Below, in pieces: positions 32,201-44,639 of a stretch of 64,000 nt of DNA; the stretch's first letter is position 1, and every line of letters begins with the position of its first letter. Source of the DNA: Stictocephala bisonia (lineage: Eukaryota > Arthropoda > Insecta > Hemiptera > Membracidae); NCBI GenBank assembly GCA_035578905.1, contig JAQJVL010000109.1, positions 1,836,566-1,900,565 of the forward strand, given 5' to 3'. Position numbers and translations under genes: made by a program. The notes under the pieces are model-generated. The model ran no database searches and was not told the origin of the DNA. It was given only the letters and a program-made list of their open reading frames with translations.

Positions 32201-32944
32201 TTGTCATTCTTAGACCTCCCCCACAATGTTAGATGTCGATTGGCCTCCCACCTATCCAAACATGTACATGATTGAGGCCCCTCCCACCCCTCTTTCTTTT
32301 ATTCTTATCGCTGACCCATCCCACATACTGTTATCGTTGACCCTCACACTCATGTGTATAAATGACGGGCCTCCCACCAACTCCACACACTGACAAATCC
32401 AATTTTTTTTTGACAAATTGGCAATGACGTAACGAGTAAAAACGGTTTAAAGTGATAAAAGAAATACTACGTTCCTCGATAGGAATCGTGTGGAATATAA
32501 AGTAATAATGTTAATTTCAAATTGATAAGAGTGTAATTAATTATAAGACACAATTGAAATGTAAACGAAAATTTACTTTTAAAAGCACGATTATGATAAT
32601 ACGTATAACTTTTTTTCAACATGGAGAAGGGTAATTTTGAAACAAAATATGTTAAACATAATAGAATTCGTCATATTCCTAGCTTATAAATTAAAAAAGA
32701 AGTGTTATCCTTAAAAAAATATATAAATGAAAAAAATTAAAGTGAGGAGTTATTTTATAAATGAAATTAGAATCACAAATTAAGGACACAGCTACTAAAG
32801 GTGTTCACGTGGATCTAGGATAAGTAAGTAGACGTCAAAGAGAAAGAAGCTAATGAGCGAAAATAAGGTTATCTTTTACTATTGACATGGAACAACTACA
32901 TATACTTTGAGAGAGTTAAGACGTAAAGTGGTAGTATTGATGTA
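29225..32944. other. Long AT-rich intron stretch, no gene recognised
   Basis: About 3.7 kb without convincing coding sequence. A weak two-copy imperfect repeat containing GAGTGGTGAG-type blocks may lie at 30940-31090, and a C-rich imperfect repeat with GCCTCCCAC blocks at 32170-32390. Neither is well enough kept to call confidently. Confidence 0.45.
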
Positions 32945-33215
32945 CCAACTCACCCATACACGTACAGTGGTACCCACCCACACAAACACGTACAGTGGAC
33001 CCACCCACCCACTCACTCACGTACAGTTGTACCTATCCACCCATTCACGTACAGTAGTATTGATGTACCAACTCACCCATACACGTACAGTGGTACCCAC
33101 CCACCCAAACACGTACAGTGGTACCCACCCACCCAAACACGTACAGTAGTATTGATGTACCAACCCACTCACACACGTACAGTGGTACCTACCCACCCAT
33201 ACACGTACTTGAGTG
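32945..33215. repeat. Minisatellite of about 28-32 bp units with CACGTACAGTGGTACCC
   Basis: Eight or nine irregular units, each with CACGTACAGT followed by GGTACC or AGTATTGATGTACC and a CCCACCCA spacer. One 80-codon frame happens to stay open through it, translating as Thr/His/Val-rich repeats, but this is a repeat artefact. Related sequence occurs at 27340-27400 and 44640-44730. Confidence 0.88.
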
Positions 33216-36200
33216 GTATTGACCCACCTACCCTTACACTACAATGAACGGTTGGTGGTGCAGGGTGTTCTCTGTTGATATCGATAACGATAATATTCAT
33301 TAGCCACAGTATAGGAAGTGTGTAACAGGGATCACGGTTGAGGGGAACGTAGGTTCATTACAAGTTAATGCGACGGGAAGTGATTATGTAGTTAAAGGGG
33401 TTACCTAAAGCTGCTCCTGCATGATCCTCATAAATGTTCATCGCGTCTTCACGGTTAATCCTAATTTTGTTCCAGAATTATCACTATCACTCACCCTCAC
33501 AACGGAAGGTCGTCATCTATATGCATGTCTAAGATCCATATATCTACCTGTGACTCGACGAGGTGACGTCTGCCACGCTGGATTACGATAACTCATTCTT
33601 ATTTGTCACTGTTACTTTTTCACGGTATTCGTTAAGGGAATTTGTCATTAGATGGTGTTGTGTGACTTTTTGGAACTCTCACAATGAAACTTTCTTTGAT
33701 AAGCTAGAAAATTTAAATTTAATACGTACTGCATTTAAAAATAGCCATTATAAAATAATAAATTGTCCACTTTTAATGAAATTTTTAAATACATTCTAAT
33801 GACATACATTGATTCACCATTCATCGTTTTGGCTAATTTTTTTGGAAATATAGCTAACTACTTAAGTCGAATTCAAATGAACATTAGACATTTAATTTGG
33901 ACAAACATAAGAAATGTACGAATCCACAATTTGAATAAAACTGCTTCAAGTATGGTATTCCACCCTAATCCGGTTTTCCAGCGGGATTGCCAGTAAATTA
34001 ATGTAGAACGCCAACAACATGTTGTTTCGCCACGGCTATCAGATGGAAAAAGGTAATGGAATATGCAAAACTCGTCAGAGAATAGTATGGACGCTTCCGC
34101 TTGACAGAATTGGGTGCCAGATTTAATTATAATCTTGTATCATTTCAGCATAACTATGTGAAAATAGTTACTCGGAAAGTATAGTTAAAATTACAAAAGT
34201 CGTAGTTAGATTGAGTGTTATCGTTTTACAGTTTTACGTGCTCTAAAAAAGTATATTAAAAAAACTTTAACTATACGCAAAAAAATACTTTATTTTTTAT
34301 TTTCATTTAGACAACAGTATAAACATATTTCATAATTGACTGGCATTTTTTGTTCACGTAAAAGCTAAAAAAAAGGAAGGTTAAGAAATAAGTCTAAATG
34401 TAAAATAAAAACAAACATTAAAATGTATACAACAACTTTGATGATAGTTGTAACGAGGTTCGAATCGAAAGTTACTGTACAGTGTGTTACTAAAAAATAA
34501 GAACAATTCTGATCTAAAGGTGTAATATGTATGGATGTGGATATATTTGATAGCATGATTTTATGACAAAACACAAATACTTCTTAAAGGAAAGATGTAA
34601 AAAAAATCATAACCTTTAATAATAAGACCTATCTTGACCGCAAGAATCATAATTCAGTTTGAATAGGGACATTTTTTGTTTCATTCAAACAAAAGAATTT
34701 TCATCAACGTTGCCAATAGTTTCAAATAGTTTCAGAATGACTACAAAATGGTGAGTTAAATGAATTTCTATTCATTTATGTATGTGCATTACTTAATAAA
34801 TCCATGATTTAGAAACAATACTTTCATATATTATAGTAGCTTCGAATAATTTTTTCTCATAAAAAATCAAGTACTAAGTAGATTCACAGAACAGCGAATT
34901 ATTACATAACTGAATTAAATTAAATCTGCAAGGTACAAAGTGTAAAAATAAATGTATCATATAGCTACAAATGTACAGATGTATGCTATGCTTAACCCCT
35001 TTTTACACTGTATCTAGACATGTTTTAAACCTCAGACAAGAGAAGCGTTTACCAACTTCCCCTTACTCGTACTTAGGAATGAAATATCGTGGTAAATATA
35101 TCATTTTTCAAGGATAAAGCCCTCTCGGATCACGTGAAGTAGATTAAACCCACTTATTTGTGCGTACAACTATTTCAGTCTCAGAATGATATTTCTTTTT
35201 TTCATTAGAACACGTTGTTCCAGTTTGTTTTCCTGTCACTTTCTGCCCAACTTTCTAATGAAATATCTTTTGCCTCAATGTGTTCCTGTGTCAGATGTCA
35301 GTTTGTGTTATACCTGCTAATTTTATATATTATTTTATTTCTGGATAAGTAAGATTTTCATCACAAATATACTAAAAAATGTTTGGGTTATGTTACATCT
35401 TTGGGTATGTTAATTCTTACTTGTAATCTTAATATTTATGATTAAAAAATAATGTACTCACTCATCACAAAATATTTGGAACCACTGAATAGAATTTGAT
35501 GACATTTGGAGAGAAATTACCTCTAGACCCCCAAATAAAGGAGTTATCGTAATTAATTTCCTTAGGTTTACAGTTCCTCAACGTGTAATTTTTTTGAAAA
35601 GAGTAATTTATTTAAAACAGTTGATATAAAAAAACATAAACACGACTCAAAAGCTTGGCTAATTTCGTTGTAATTGTGAAATAAAAGGTAATATCTACTG
35701 AATAATACACGATTGCACTTCTATAAGACCCGCTAAAGTAGACTAGAAGAACGGCAGCAGAGGGAAGGGTAAGCAAGCGTAGAGAACCACCACGTAGCGA
35801 AGCAGAGGCTGCCGGCTAGTTAATTATGAATGATGATGCTTTATGTCTGGAGAGTTGAGATATCGATAAATATAACTACTGACGTCCAAGTATATACCGT
35901 ATATAATACACTGAGAACAAACAGAACCATACAAATTTCAAAGAATACATCAGCCTGTTTTGTATTTAGATTTTATAAAATGGAAACATCATTCCAAAAT
36001 ATTGTGTAATAAAGTAGTAGAATAAGTTTGTCATGATAACTTTCATCCGATCCAAAGTTTAAAAATTTAATTTAACTCTAAAGTAAGTTAAAAAAAATGA
36101 ATCTCTGTGAATGGAAAAAAAAAATGAACTCTGTGACAGGAAAGCGGTGTGCACTTTAACAGCTGATAACTCGTAGTTGTACGGGTTTGCCGTCAGATGG

Positions 36201-37668
36201 CACCGTCCAGTAATGGGATATGCAAAACTCGTCACTTTATGGCGCCGAGAGCTCTCTCCCGCCGAAACAACTTGCTCTATTCCCTTTTAATTAAAACAGT
36301 TACGATCACTGTTACACACGTCAGCGGATGTAAATGTGTTTCAACGACCCCTTTTATATCGGGTCCACAACAGCAAAACCCCATAACTAATTGTGGACAT
36401 CGTTAAACGATAACGCTCGACCACTTTGGGTAGTGGATTGCTGTTACATAGAAATAAGTTTGGTATTTAGTACTGTAAACAAATTGTAACACGATTAAAT
36501 TCATCCACAGTTTGATGATTTGTAGAAGTGATGTAAACAAGTGTTATTACTAAATTGGACTATAAAGTCCAACATGTGACAGTTATCTCAAAGGTTTAAG
36601 GAAGAGGGAGGGAGGCGTGGAGGGATGATAAAATTTAAACGTTTTTATTTAATTGAAATAACCTGGGAATTATATTAGTTTGTGAACAATATTGTGAGGT
36701 TATAAATACTATATGAATGAAAAAAACAGACTTGTTACATAAAGCATTTAAGTTACTTTATTTCAAAAATACATTACAAACACTATTATTTTACGAAAGT
36801 TACACTTGCCATTCTTGATAAAGTGTATTAAAATAAATTTCCAAAAGAAATCAAAATGATCATAACATATATGTTTAAAGGTTTTTGTACCAAGATAAGT
36901 CCAAAAGGTTTTGCCTTTGTTTGGATGAAACATAGATAAATAAAAAGGAAAATAGTTTAGTTACTCAACATGTTAATATACAATGTATTCCTGTGCATAA
37001 TGTGGTTTTGTTTTAATAAGTGTGGTACCAAGGTGGACAGATGTACTCAGTGACAATAATTGTTTTACTATGACTAAGTTGTTAGTATTGTGTCATTACT
37101 GCTAGTATGGAGACTGCGTTAGTGCTGTTAAACTCGGGCACTAATAATTTCTACACTGATAGTTTAGTCAATCATATTTTACCTTTCTAAGACCTTTATA
37201 GTGAGCTCCTTGCTTGGTTTTTTTTGACAAACGAAAATTGTACAGTTTATGAGAAAAGTCATAATTCGTTAATATTTGGCATATATATTTTTCAATTATA
37301 TTACGCACATAGGAGACATTTAAAAAATTCATTAACTAGAAATATTACTATCTTACTTTAAGTATACCAGAATTTAAATTAGTCATTTAATTATATCTAT
37401 GGTACCATGGATTTAAAATATAATACTTTATATACTGCTTCCTGATTAGGAATTTTGAAGAGAAACTTAATATACTTATTAATTAAATTAAAGGCTATGT
37501 AGACACACATTATTATCTGTATTAAACCGATTAAGGGTTGAACGGAGTTAATGCAGTCTGATATAAAAACACATTTTGACACACAATTGGACAGGTGAGT
37601 GGCACGTTAACTTGCAAGCTACTTTATTGAAGCATGCCCTCAAGGGAATAAGAAATAAAAGTACTCAC
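33216..37668. other. Intron with dispersed repeat scraps
   Basis: AT-rich intron with no coding frame I can support. Two short segments share GGATATGCAAAACTCGTCA-type sequence (about 34050-34080 and 36205-36230) after a CGTCAGATGG-like stretch, pointing to one dispersed family. 35735-35815 matches 10370-10475 in reverse. Confidence 0.45.
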
Positions 37669-37797
37669 AGTCCACGCTAACTTTTATTCTCTTGCTGACT
37701 GAGGGAGGCACGCTGTTGGAGGCAATGCAGAGGTAGGCTCCCATGTCCAGGCGGCTGATCTTGGAGATTTCCAGAACCTCCCCTTCCCACTCCGACA
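37669..37797 (-). CDS. DIP/lachesin-like protein, second half of Ig domain 2
   Basis: This 129-nt exon is phase 1 at both ends. It encodes SEWEGEVLEISKISR, then LDMGAYLCIASNSVPPSVSK, which gives the second Ig2 cysteine and the A-S-N-x-V-P-P-S-V-S-K signature shared by DIPs and lachesins. The acceptor is ...TTCTTAG at 37799-37798 and the donor GTGAGT begins at 37668. The first codon is completed by the G ending the upstream exon, and the final T pairs with the start of the Ig3 exon to make Phe. It was found by reading the minus strand, as the exon is short. A LINE fragment lies within about 100 bp of its acceptor. Confidence 0.93.
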
Positions 37798-37879
37798 CTA
37801 AGAACATAGAATTACCCTTTCAATCAATAAAATAACTACTTTAATTACAAAGCAGATGGCAGTGGTTTCACGGACAAGT

Positions 37880-38310
37880 ATTTGCAAAATCTCTGGTGGG
37901 GAGATCTAACTCTACGCTGACCACATCATTGACCGCCACAAAACGGTCATCAGGATGGTGAGTGGTTACATTGCTGGACACGGCCACTTCAGGAAACTTC
38001 TGGCAAATATTGGTATCTACAGGTGCCGGCTTTGTAGTGAGGCTCTTGACTCTGCCGAACACCTGTTACTGAGTGCGAAAATCTGGAGTCCAGGAGAAGG
38101 AGCATTTTCGAGGTTGAGCTCTCAGAGGAAAGAATGGAAGCTAGTCTTGGGAGAAATACTTTAGAGCTGGTTTAGACTCTCGGAATAGGCTCCCCATTCT
38201 GGTAGGTGACAGGGAAAAATCCCTTTGGCATAAACCCAAGGTTGAAGTGCAATACAGGAATGGCCTCAAAGCTTTTCTTTTCACTCAACAAACTAAACTA
38301 AAATAACTAG
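37880..38310 (+). pseudogene. Truncated non-LTR retrotransposon (LINE) 3' end
   Basis: A frame ending at the stop 38162-38164 reads SGYIAGHGHFRKLLANIG, then YRCRLCSEALDSAEHLLL. This is the GHG-x-F ... C-x2-C ... EH-LL pattern found after the RNase H or RT region of Jockey/R1-type LINEs. Upstream the same frame is stopped at 37907, and the rest of ORF2 is absent, as in 5'-truncated LINE insertions. The 3' UTR-like tail extends to about 38310; both limits are approximate. It is antisense to the host gene. Confidence 0.65.
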
Positions 38311-38966
38311 ACACAACTTAATAATTTCCTGACTGATTCTCAATGGAACCAGAAATACAGTGTCCATTGCTAAAAATATTTATCATATACTTAACGATGT
38401 CCAGGCAATAACAGCAATAAATGTGTTAATCAGAAAGAACAAAATGAAACTTACATAATATTTTCTAAAGAGCGACATTTGAATCGATAAAAAAGTAATT
38501 TCATTAAAATAAAAAAATAAAATAAAATAAAAAATAATATTGCAGGAAAACTAAAATAAAATGGGTGAATTTATTAGTCGTTTGCTTTGCTATCTCTGGT
38601 TAACATCAGAAGTAGGCTGCTCATCATATGCTCTTTTTACGATGATTGTTCCTATTATAATCCTATAACCGTTTGTTCTGGTGAAGTTCCAATGAGTTAT
38701 GGTAAATAAAAAAAAGCCATTATTAAGCTAAAGTGAATAATAAAACGTATGCCGAGGAATTGAAAACATAAAACATACTATGTTTTATGAAAACATAAAA
38801 TTTCATAGTATGAAAGGACAAAAACATTCCAGGAATATTAATTTTTATTTTGTGATGCCGTTCAGAAACAAAGTTTCCATCATTAGACACTAGACACATC
38901 TGAGTTTTGAGCTTTTTCATACTATAAAATTATAACCTATTTTAGTAAAAGAAACTTCTAAGAATG

Positions 38967-39045
<79 letters not shown>
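38967..39045. repeat. (AT)n microsatellite
   Basis: About 39 AT dinucleotides with one ATGTAT interruption near 38992. The short Tyr-Ile reading frames across it are artefacts. Confidence 0.97.
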
Positions 39046-39048
<3 letters not shown>

Positions 39049-39194
39049 TTTTTGCCGTCGAATTATGATTATTATAAATAACCACTCATTAATGATGTTC
39101 TTTAATTGAAATATTGTTAATGTTCCTGTCACAATACATAAAACTGAGGGGACGTTAAAATACTATGGTAAAGAACGAACTGTACAAAACATAC

Positions 39195-39353
39195 CAACGA
39201 GAGATTTGTTGACATTTATCTTACTGCCGTCATCCCTCTTCCACTTGATGTTGGGCGAAGGAGAACCTGTCGCGTGACACGTCAGGCTCACGTTCGAGCC
39301 CTCCCTCACGATGACGTCAGAGCTGCTTAGAGAATCGTCTATGTTCGGTGGCA
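39195..39353 (-). CDS. DIP/lachesin-like protein, first half of Ig domain 2
   Basis: This 159-nt exon is phase 1 at both ends. It encodes PPNIDDSLSSSDVIVREGSN, then VSLTCHATGSPSPNIKWKRD. These carry the VREG-x-NV-x-L-x-C B strand with the first Ig2 cysteine, the ATG-x-P-x-P turn and the core Trp of the C strand. N-V-S before the cysteine is a potential glycosylation sequon. The acceptor is a T-rich tract ending TTTTAG at 39355-39354 and the donor GTATGT starts at 39194. Joining it to 37797-37669 gives one complete Ig domain. The preceding Ig1 exon is not found within 24.6 kb upstream. Confidence 0.93.
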
Positions 39354-40335
39354 CTAAAACAAAAATGAGGAAAACAATCAATATTAAATAGTTGTTAAGT
39401 ATATAATGTTTAAGTATTTTTAAATACGTCTTTCAAAAGTCTTTACTTTTAATTTATTACCCCTGCATTTTTATTCAACAATACTGGCTCAGTTTTCTGG
39501 CAATCCTGAAAACTGTCCGGATAACATGACAGTTCGGATAAACCGAGATCGGATTACTGAGTATCTACTACAATCTTATGATAAACATATAAATTATTTG
39601 TGTAGGATAAACAAGTATCTATATACTATAAAAATGGTGATTTATGGTACTAATTCTATAATCTTACTCTCTATACCAATCTGATACGAACTTTGCTCGG
39701 TTTAGAAAGATTACATTTGGAAACAAACAACAATTCTGTGAACGTTTGCAGGCAATTTGAAACAATATATATCTGCAATGCTATCTCAGTTGTCATCAGT
39801 CAGCAAAATAGATGAGCCAACTTCAAGTGAAGAAAGTTGGATGGGTAAAAATAGCCAGAGAGCTATCGCGGGAAATCAAAACAAATCATTGTTTGTGAAA
39901 GTCTAGACGATTCCGAGACAGGATGGATTTATCTATCCTCTCCATGGAAAGGAAAATTTAGAAATAGTATAAAATTGCAATATTTCATAACTAGCACATT
40001 TTATTAGCCGTGAACAAACATCCAAAATATGGATTGTACAACAGTTAAATAAAAATACATAGTATTTTGTATTTTTAATAATTTATAGGTATACATACTG
40101 ATGTACCAAAAATAAAAATAAAAAAGAAGAATAAATGTTGGAAAGTAAATGTAAAAACTAATTTACTTTATACATTCTTTATAATCTGAATAAATAAAAA
40201 AAAATTGCTCAAGGTGACAATTGGGCAAATTACGGACTGGTGGATGAATAAGTCCATAATACTGATATTTTAATAACTTGCTGCCTTAGTTTAAAAACTG
40301 TGCTTTTTGAATGTGCCATTAAATTAATACTGATC

Positions 40336-40480
40336 CTAGAATCTACATTTTCCGGTGACAACCACAAGTACATGTCTCAGAGAAACCACTGAGGGTGCCT
40401 CATCACAGTATGGGCGAAACGTCTGGTCATCTTGTAAATATTGTAGATAGTACCGTGTCACCGAAAAATGTAGATTCTAG
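40336..40480. mobile_element. 145-bp MITE-like element with 25-bp terminal inverted repeats
   Basis: The 25-bp ends at 40336-40360 (starting CTAGAATCTAC) and 40456-40480 (ending GTAGATTCTAG) are inverted copies with one mismatch. The interior has no coding capacity. It interrupts a segment that recurs without it near 40805-40835 (TTTTTGAATGT, then CTAAATTAATAC). No clear target duplication was identified. Confidence 0.7.
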
Positions 40481-40559
40481 TTATGACACCGGCTGCTTAA
40501 GCCTAAGTTCTAAAATGAATACTGACCCTCACTACATTGGAGTGTTTCAATGGTTTTAG

Positions 40560-41240
40560 GGATCACTTAAAGTACAAGATCTAGAAACCATCTTACAAAT
40601 GTTAAATAGGAACGTGATCATATGATATGCCATTTAACACTGTAATTTCAAGCTGAAACGATAGCGCAATCAGAATTTAAAGAGGAATTGTCCTTTTTAG
40701 TTTTTAATTAATTTGTTATTTTATTTTATTAGTCATCGGTCTATGTCATTTCCTAGTTAAAAGTGGTTTTTCATTTAAGCAGATCACAGTTTATTTTAGT
40801 TTTTGAATGTTCCACTAAATTAATACCTACCAGAATTAAATGTACAGGGTTTCAATGTTACTAGGGATCACATAAAGTCTAAGATCTAGAAGTCAACTTA
40901 AACATTTTAAATAAGAATGTAGTCGTATGATGTGAAATAGAAACACTACTATTTCAAGTGTTGTACTATTTACCCTAAAACTAATATTTTTTTTCTTTTT
41001 TAGTTTTTAGAGTAAATAGAAAATACGTAAGCTATAAATTTGAAAATACTGCACACAGGTGAAGACCGATTAAATAAAATATCAACAACAATTAAAAACT
41101 AAAGAATGGCGTATCCTTTTGAAATTCTGATTGTGCTATTCTTTTTAGCTTAAAATGGCGGTGTTAAATGATACATCACATGACCACGTTCCAATTTTAA
41201 ATTTTGAAGTTATCTTAGATTTTGTTCTCCAATTGATCTC
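40560..41240. mobile_element. Foldback element with imperfect arms
   Basis: The segment 40565-40700 (with GGAACGTGATCATATGAT and CGCAATCAGAATTTAAAG) is matched in reverse by 41105-41225 (ATTCTGATTGTGC and ATCACATGACCACGTTCC). The centre also contains a direct repeat of the GGGATCAC-AAGATCTAGAA block (40560-40590 and 40864-40890). There is no coding sequence. Limits are approximate. Confidence 0.6.
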
Positions 41241-41786
41241 CAGTCTTATAAATGACTATAACTGATGTGCTTTTGTTATTGAAGTTTTGTTATTGAAATT
41301 AATTAGTGATAATTGAATGGTCATAATAATATTTTTGTAAAGTAATTTGGGTAAGTCTCATACTAATACATTTTTTTGACATATAATATATGTAACAACA
41401 TGTATAAAGATAATTTTTTCAATTTAATTTGAGATTAAAAATTATAAACAAGTAAGGTCCAAAAAAAGTATTCAACTCACAATAAAATACTGTGTATAGA
41501 CTGTGTGCAACTGTATTGTTCAAACTAGTTTGATTTGATAAACCTTATATTAATTGTTTTGAAAATTGTGTGCATATTCCACACTAATGTTATGAAAGGT
41601 GTATTTTCTTATACTAGTATGTTCCAGACAGTTCCAGAAAGCCAACTGTCTGCGCAGTCATTATGTGCACTCGAGTTTTAAGGTTGTTTTCTTCGAAACT
41701 AAGAGGCCTATGAAAACTCCAATCATGCCATTGCTTTCCTTTTTTATTTTGCGTTATGACGTATGAATTTCATAATTTTATTTTGA

Positions 41787-42346
41787 GTTCTAATAATTGT
41801 TATCTTAATTGGAACAAAAAAGTACCGGTATTTTAACTATTTTTCACTTATATCACATTTACACAGTCATTACTAAAATAACAGTATTATTTTAATTAAC
41901 GAGTATACAATTATTTAAAAAGCAGTATAAAATTAAAAAAACTTTTATATTTTAATACGTAGTTGATAAGGATGTTTCCTATAAGTTTTTGAAATGTAGG
42001 ATTTTATATTTTCAAGAAAAAAGTTCTTATCAACTACCTGAAACATTGTTTTCTTGGCTTTTAGAGGTCGTGAAGTGGATTATTTGGTCTTGTTGTAATC
42101 CTTATTACATATATAGTTACGATACATCATTTTTTATGTGTAAATAAATGCTGTGACTTTATACGTTTTATAAAAGTATAAAATTCATAAAACGTATAGG
42201 AGACATTCGTATTAACTACGTATTAAAATATAAAAGCCATACATAAATGGGTTTTTGAGTAATAACGGTGTAATTTTGATGTACAGTGAAAACTAGTTAA
42301 TATTCTGGTACTTTTTTGTTTCAACTAAGATAAAAATCATTAGAAC
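41787..42346. mobile_element. Foldback element (about 560 bp)
   Basis: The outer arms 41787-41846 and 42285-42346 are inverted copies; GGAACAAAAAAGTACC is mirrored by GGTACTTTTTTGTTTC. The inner arms near 41935-41972 and 42205-42240 also match, with TATTTTAATACGTAGTT mirrored by AACTACGTATTAAAATA. No coding frame. A family X copy begins directly to the right. Confidence 0.75.
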
Positions 42347-42365
42347 ATATACTTAGATACTTAGA

Positions 42366-42810
42366 TATGAGACGCCGACACAATGTTGTGCGTATTTTAA
42401 GGCGAATATGAATGGTTATATGAGTGTAGGATGAGTGTGGATGAGTGTAGTCTGGTTACTAACTGAGTTCAACTGTTCATCAGAAAGGGCAATTTATTAA
42501 TAGCCCAACAGCCAGGGCAACTAAGGGACCTACAGCTTTACGTGGAATCCGAACCACGTAGTGCTGGTCTGATTTTCAGCTAATTGACAAGCCTGATACT
42601 CAGTTATCTCCCCCACACAACATCCGCACAATGATTACCACCCAACCTGGACACCCCAGACTTCTCTAGTAGTGTCTACGCCGATAGCAACCATCAAGCG
42701 GACGCTATGTCGGTATTAAGAGGACCGAGCATCCAACCTATCGCCTACAATCTCCCAAACACTTTGTCCCCATGTAGCTGGGTTACAGCACTGCGCCACC
42801 AGTGCCGACA
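42366..42810 (-). repeat. Family X dispersed repeat, full-length copy
   Basis: Nearly co-extensive with the reverse complement of 46446-46892. It runs from ATGAGACGCCGACACAATGT on the left to GGGTTACAGCACTGCGCCACC-like sequence on the right. About 85-90% identity by eye. No coding frame. Confidence 0.85.
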
Positions 42811-42847
42811 TCTGTATTTTACATTACATATAAAATTTATATGTAAA

Positions 42848-42906
42848 CATTATTACATATAAATTTTACAATTATAATAAAATTGTAAAATTTATATGTA
42901 ATAATG
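42848..42906. repeat. Perfect 26-bp hairpin
   Basis: 42848-42873 and 42881-42906 are exact inverted repeats separated by the 7-nt loop ATAATAA. AT-rich, directly beside the family X copy ending at 42810. Confidence 0.9.
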
Positions 42907-43034
42907 CGCACAATTAAACATGGCAAACAATAGCATGATTGGATTTTTCACAGGCCTCTCAGTTTAGTAGAAAACAACCTTCAACCCCGGGTGCACATTA
43001 TTTCTGCACCGATAGTAGATTGGACCATTTATAA

Positions 43035-43225
43035 TTAATTGCCCAATAGCCAGGGTAACTACGAGACCTACGGCTTTACGTGGAATCCAAACCACGTAGT
43101 ATTGGTCTGAGTTTCAGCTAACTGAGAAGCCTGAAATCAGTTCTCTTCACTACACAACATCTGGATCCTGAATACCATCCAACATAGATATCCCAGACTT
43201 TCCTAGTAGTGTCCAACTCTATACG
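43035..43225 (-). repeat. Family X dispersed repeat, partial copy
   Basis: Matches the middle of the neighbouring copy (AGCCAGGGTAACTACGAGAC, GGAATCCAAACCACGTAG, CCCAGACTTTCCTAGTAG). Both ends are missing. Confidence 0.75.
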
Positions 43226-43910
43226 ATATTCGATACCAACTATATACTGTGTTGAAGAAAATAACCTAAGCTTAACAGTTGTTCAAATATTTTCAACGGA
43301 TAATACCGGATCGTGAAATGGATTTGGAAACATATATACTAACCTTGAATTAATGATGTTAAATCTACAAATATATATGTGATTACTTATCATAATATAT
43401 AATTATGAAACTAGTTTGAGGTCAATTGTTTTGGAAAAATATATATTCATTCCACCAATAGGTTTTTAACTATGTAAACACTTACGTATGTGACATAATA
43501 CATTGATAAGTCTTGTTTCAGTTTATGACACTCTATTCTTTATGAATTGTATAAATCCCATGCTGGTTATCCTGATCACTATCGCCTCTTCTCTACAACC
43601 CCTGTACACCCCCTCACCCCTCGCCTGTCCCATAATGCAAAACGTGACTTGCATTTCAACTTAGCAATGAAACGCTGCAGATTATTCGATGCATGTTTAT
43701 TAACTAAATGTTTTTCATGTGAGGGATGAATGGTCCTTTACGCTTTCACCAGAGGACAAGTTATGTAATCATGGGATTTACAATACATTGTAACCATAAG
43801 ATACCATAAATTATAACACATAGACATTAATAATAATACATATCCAACAAAACTAACAGGTTACAGTAAATTACATTTTTTGTCTTATACAAAATACATC
43901 GATAAACCTA

Positions 43911-44333
43911 TACAGGGTGTTCATACAAACCTTTCAAGACTTCGGCATATGGTTATGTACACGACCTGTAAACATATGTCCTAAAACGCTTAGTTTTTCG
44001 TATGTCTATCTGAATTATCACCGTTTATGACATAATGAGCACCATACTTTAGTTAATCAAATTTAGCAGTTTTTGTGTATCTTGTAGAATTTTTGGAAAC
44101 TTTTTACTTTTTAATATACTAACCTTTTACTAAAGGGTTTGTTATTCCTCATATATGTTTTGAGCTTGTAGATAATATCTTGAAGGGTTATAAAGATATG
44201 ATAAACTATGTAAAAAACACATCCAGACAGACAGACGAAAAACTAAGCGTTTTAGGACATATGTTTACACAAACTTTTTTCATGTAAGTAATCATATCCC
44301 GTAGTCTTATTGGTTTTTTATGAACACCCTGTA
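43911..44333. mobile_element. Foldback element F2 with TACAGGGTGTTCAT ends
   Basis: The termini TACAGGGTGTTCAT and ATGAACACCCTGTA are perfect inverted repeats. An internal block of about 30 bp (CATATGTCCTAAAACGCTTA near 43974-44010) recurs inverted near 44230-44268. The flanks suggest a TA target duplication. No transposase frame. Its CAGACAGACAG core is shared with F1 and F3. Confidence 0.85.
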
Positions 44334-44639
44334 TATACCACCCCGGGATTAATTAGCAAGCCCAAACATTGATACTTGATTTTTTTTGTTGATTGAGTCT
44401 AATCGATGGAATTTATTAAACAACTATAGTAAATTAATGTTAGTTTTATTTTATATAAATAACTAAATATTTAAGTTTTAGTATGAGATTCGAAAATAAA
44501 CTACTGTAAATTATTATATTAAAATTTTCCAGAATGCCTGTTTACTCTTTCCCTAACCTCCCACCCAGCGAACACATACAATGAACGATGAAAGTCGTAG
44601 TTTTGTTCTTATATATGGTGTTAATATGTGTGTAGGTGT

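Larger units (their letters stand above)
1423..37668 (-). other. Large phase-1 intron of the DIP-like gene (about 36.2 kb)
   Basis: This intron runs from the GTGAGT donor of the second Ig2 half-exon to the acceptor of the Ig3 exon, read on the minus strand. It contains retrotransposon element 1 in antisense orientation, several tandem arrays, a foldback element and SINE-like repeats. No other exon was recognised inside it, so Ig2 and Ig3 appear to be joined directly. An unrecognised alternative or micro-exon cannot be excluded. Confidence 0.8.
37798..39194 (-). other. 1.4-kb intron splitting Ig domain 2
   Basis: Phase-1 intron from the GTATGT donor at 39194 to the AG at 37798. It contains a plus-strand LINE 3' fragment, an A-rich stretch near 38500-38560 and an AT microsatellite. 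Confidence 0.9.
41652..43008. repeat. Inverted arms enclosing nested repeats
   Basis: About 90 bp at 41652-41740 (with AAGGTTGTTTTCTTC and AATCATGCCATTGC) recurs inverted at 42922-43008 (with AGCATGATTGG and GAAAACAACCTTC). Between the arms lie the foldback 41787-42346, a family X copy and a 26-bp perfect hairpin. The arms could be ends of one larger element into which the others inserted, or two unrelated copies of one family. Confidence 0.5.

Noticed and set aside
32907..33149. 80-codon Thr/His-rich frame
   Set aside because: Direct translation of the CACGTACAGT minisatellite. No start context or conservation.
39480..39560. Sequence resembling the end of a pogo/Tigger-type transposon (GTTCGGATAA motif)
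   Set aside because: I could not find a partner inverted end or a transposase remnant, so it is not called.
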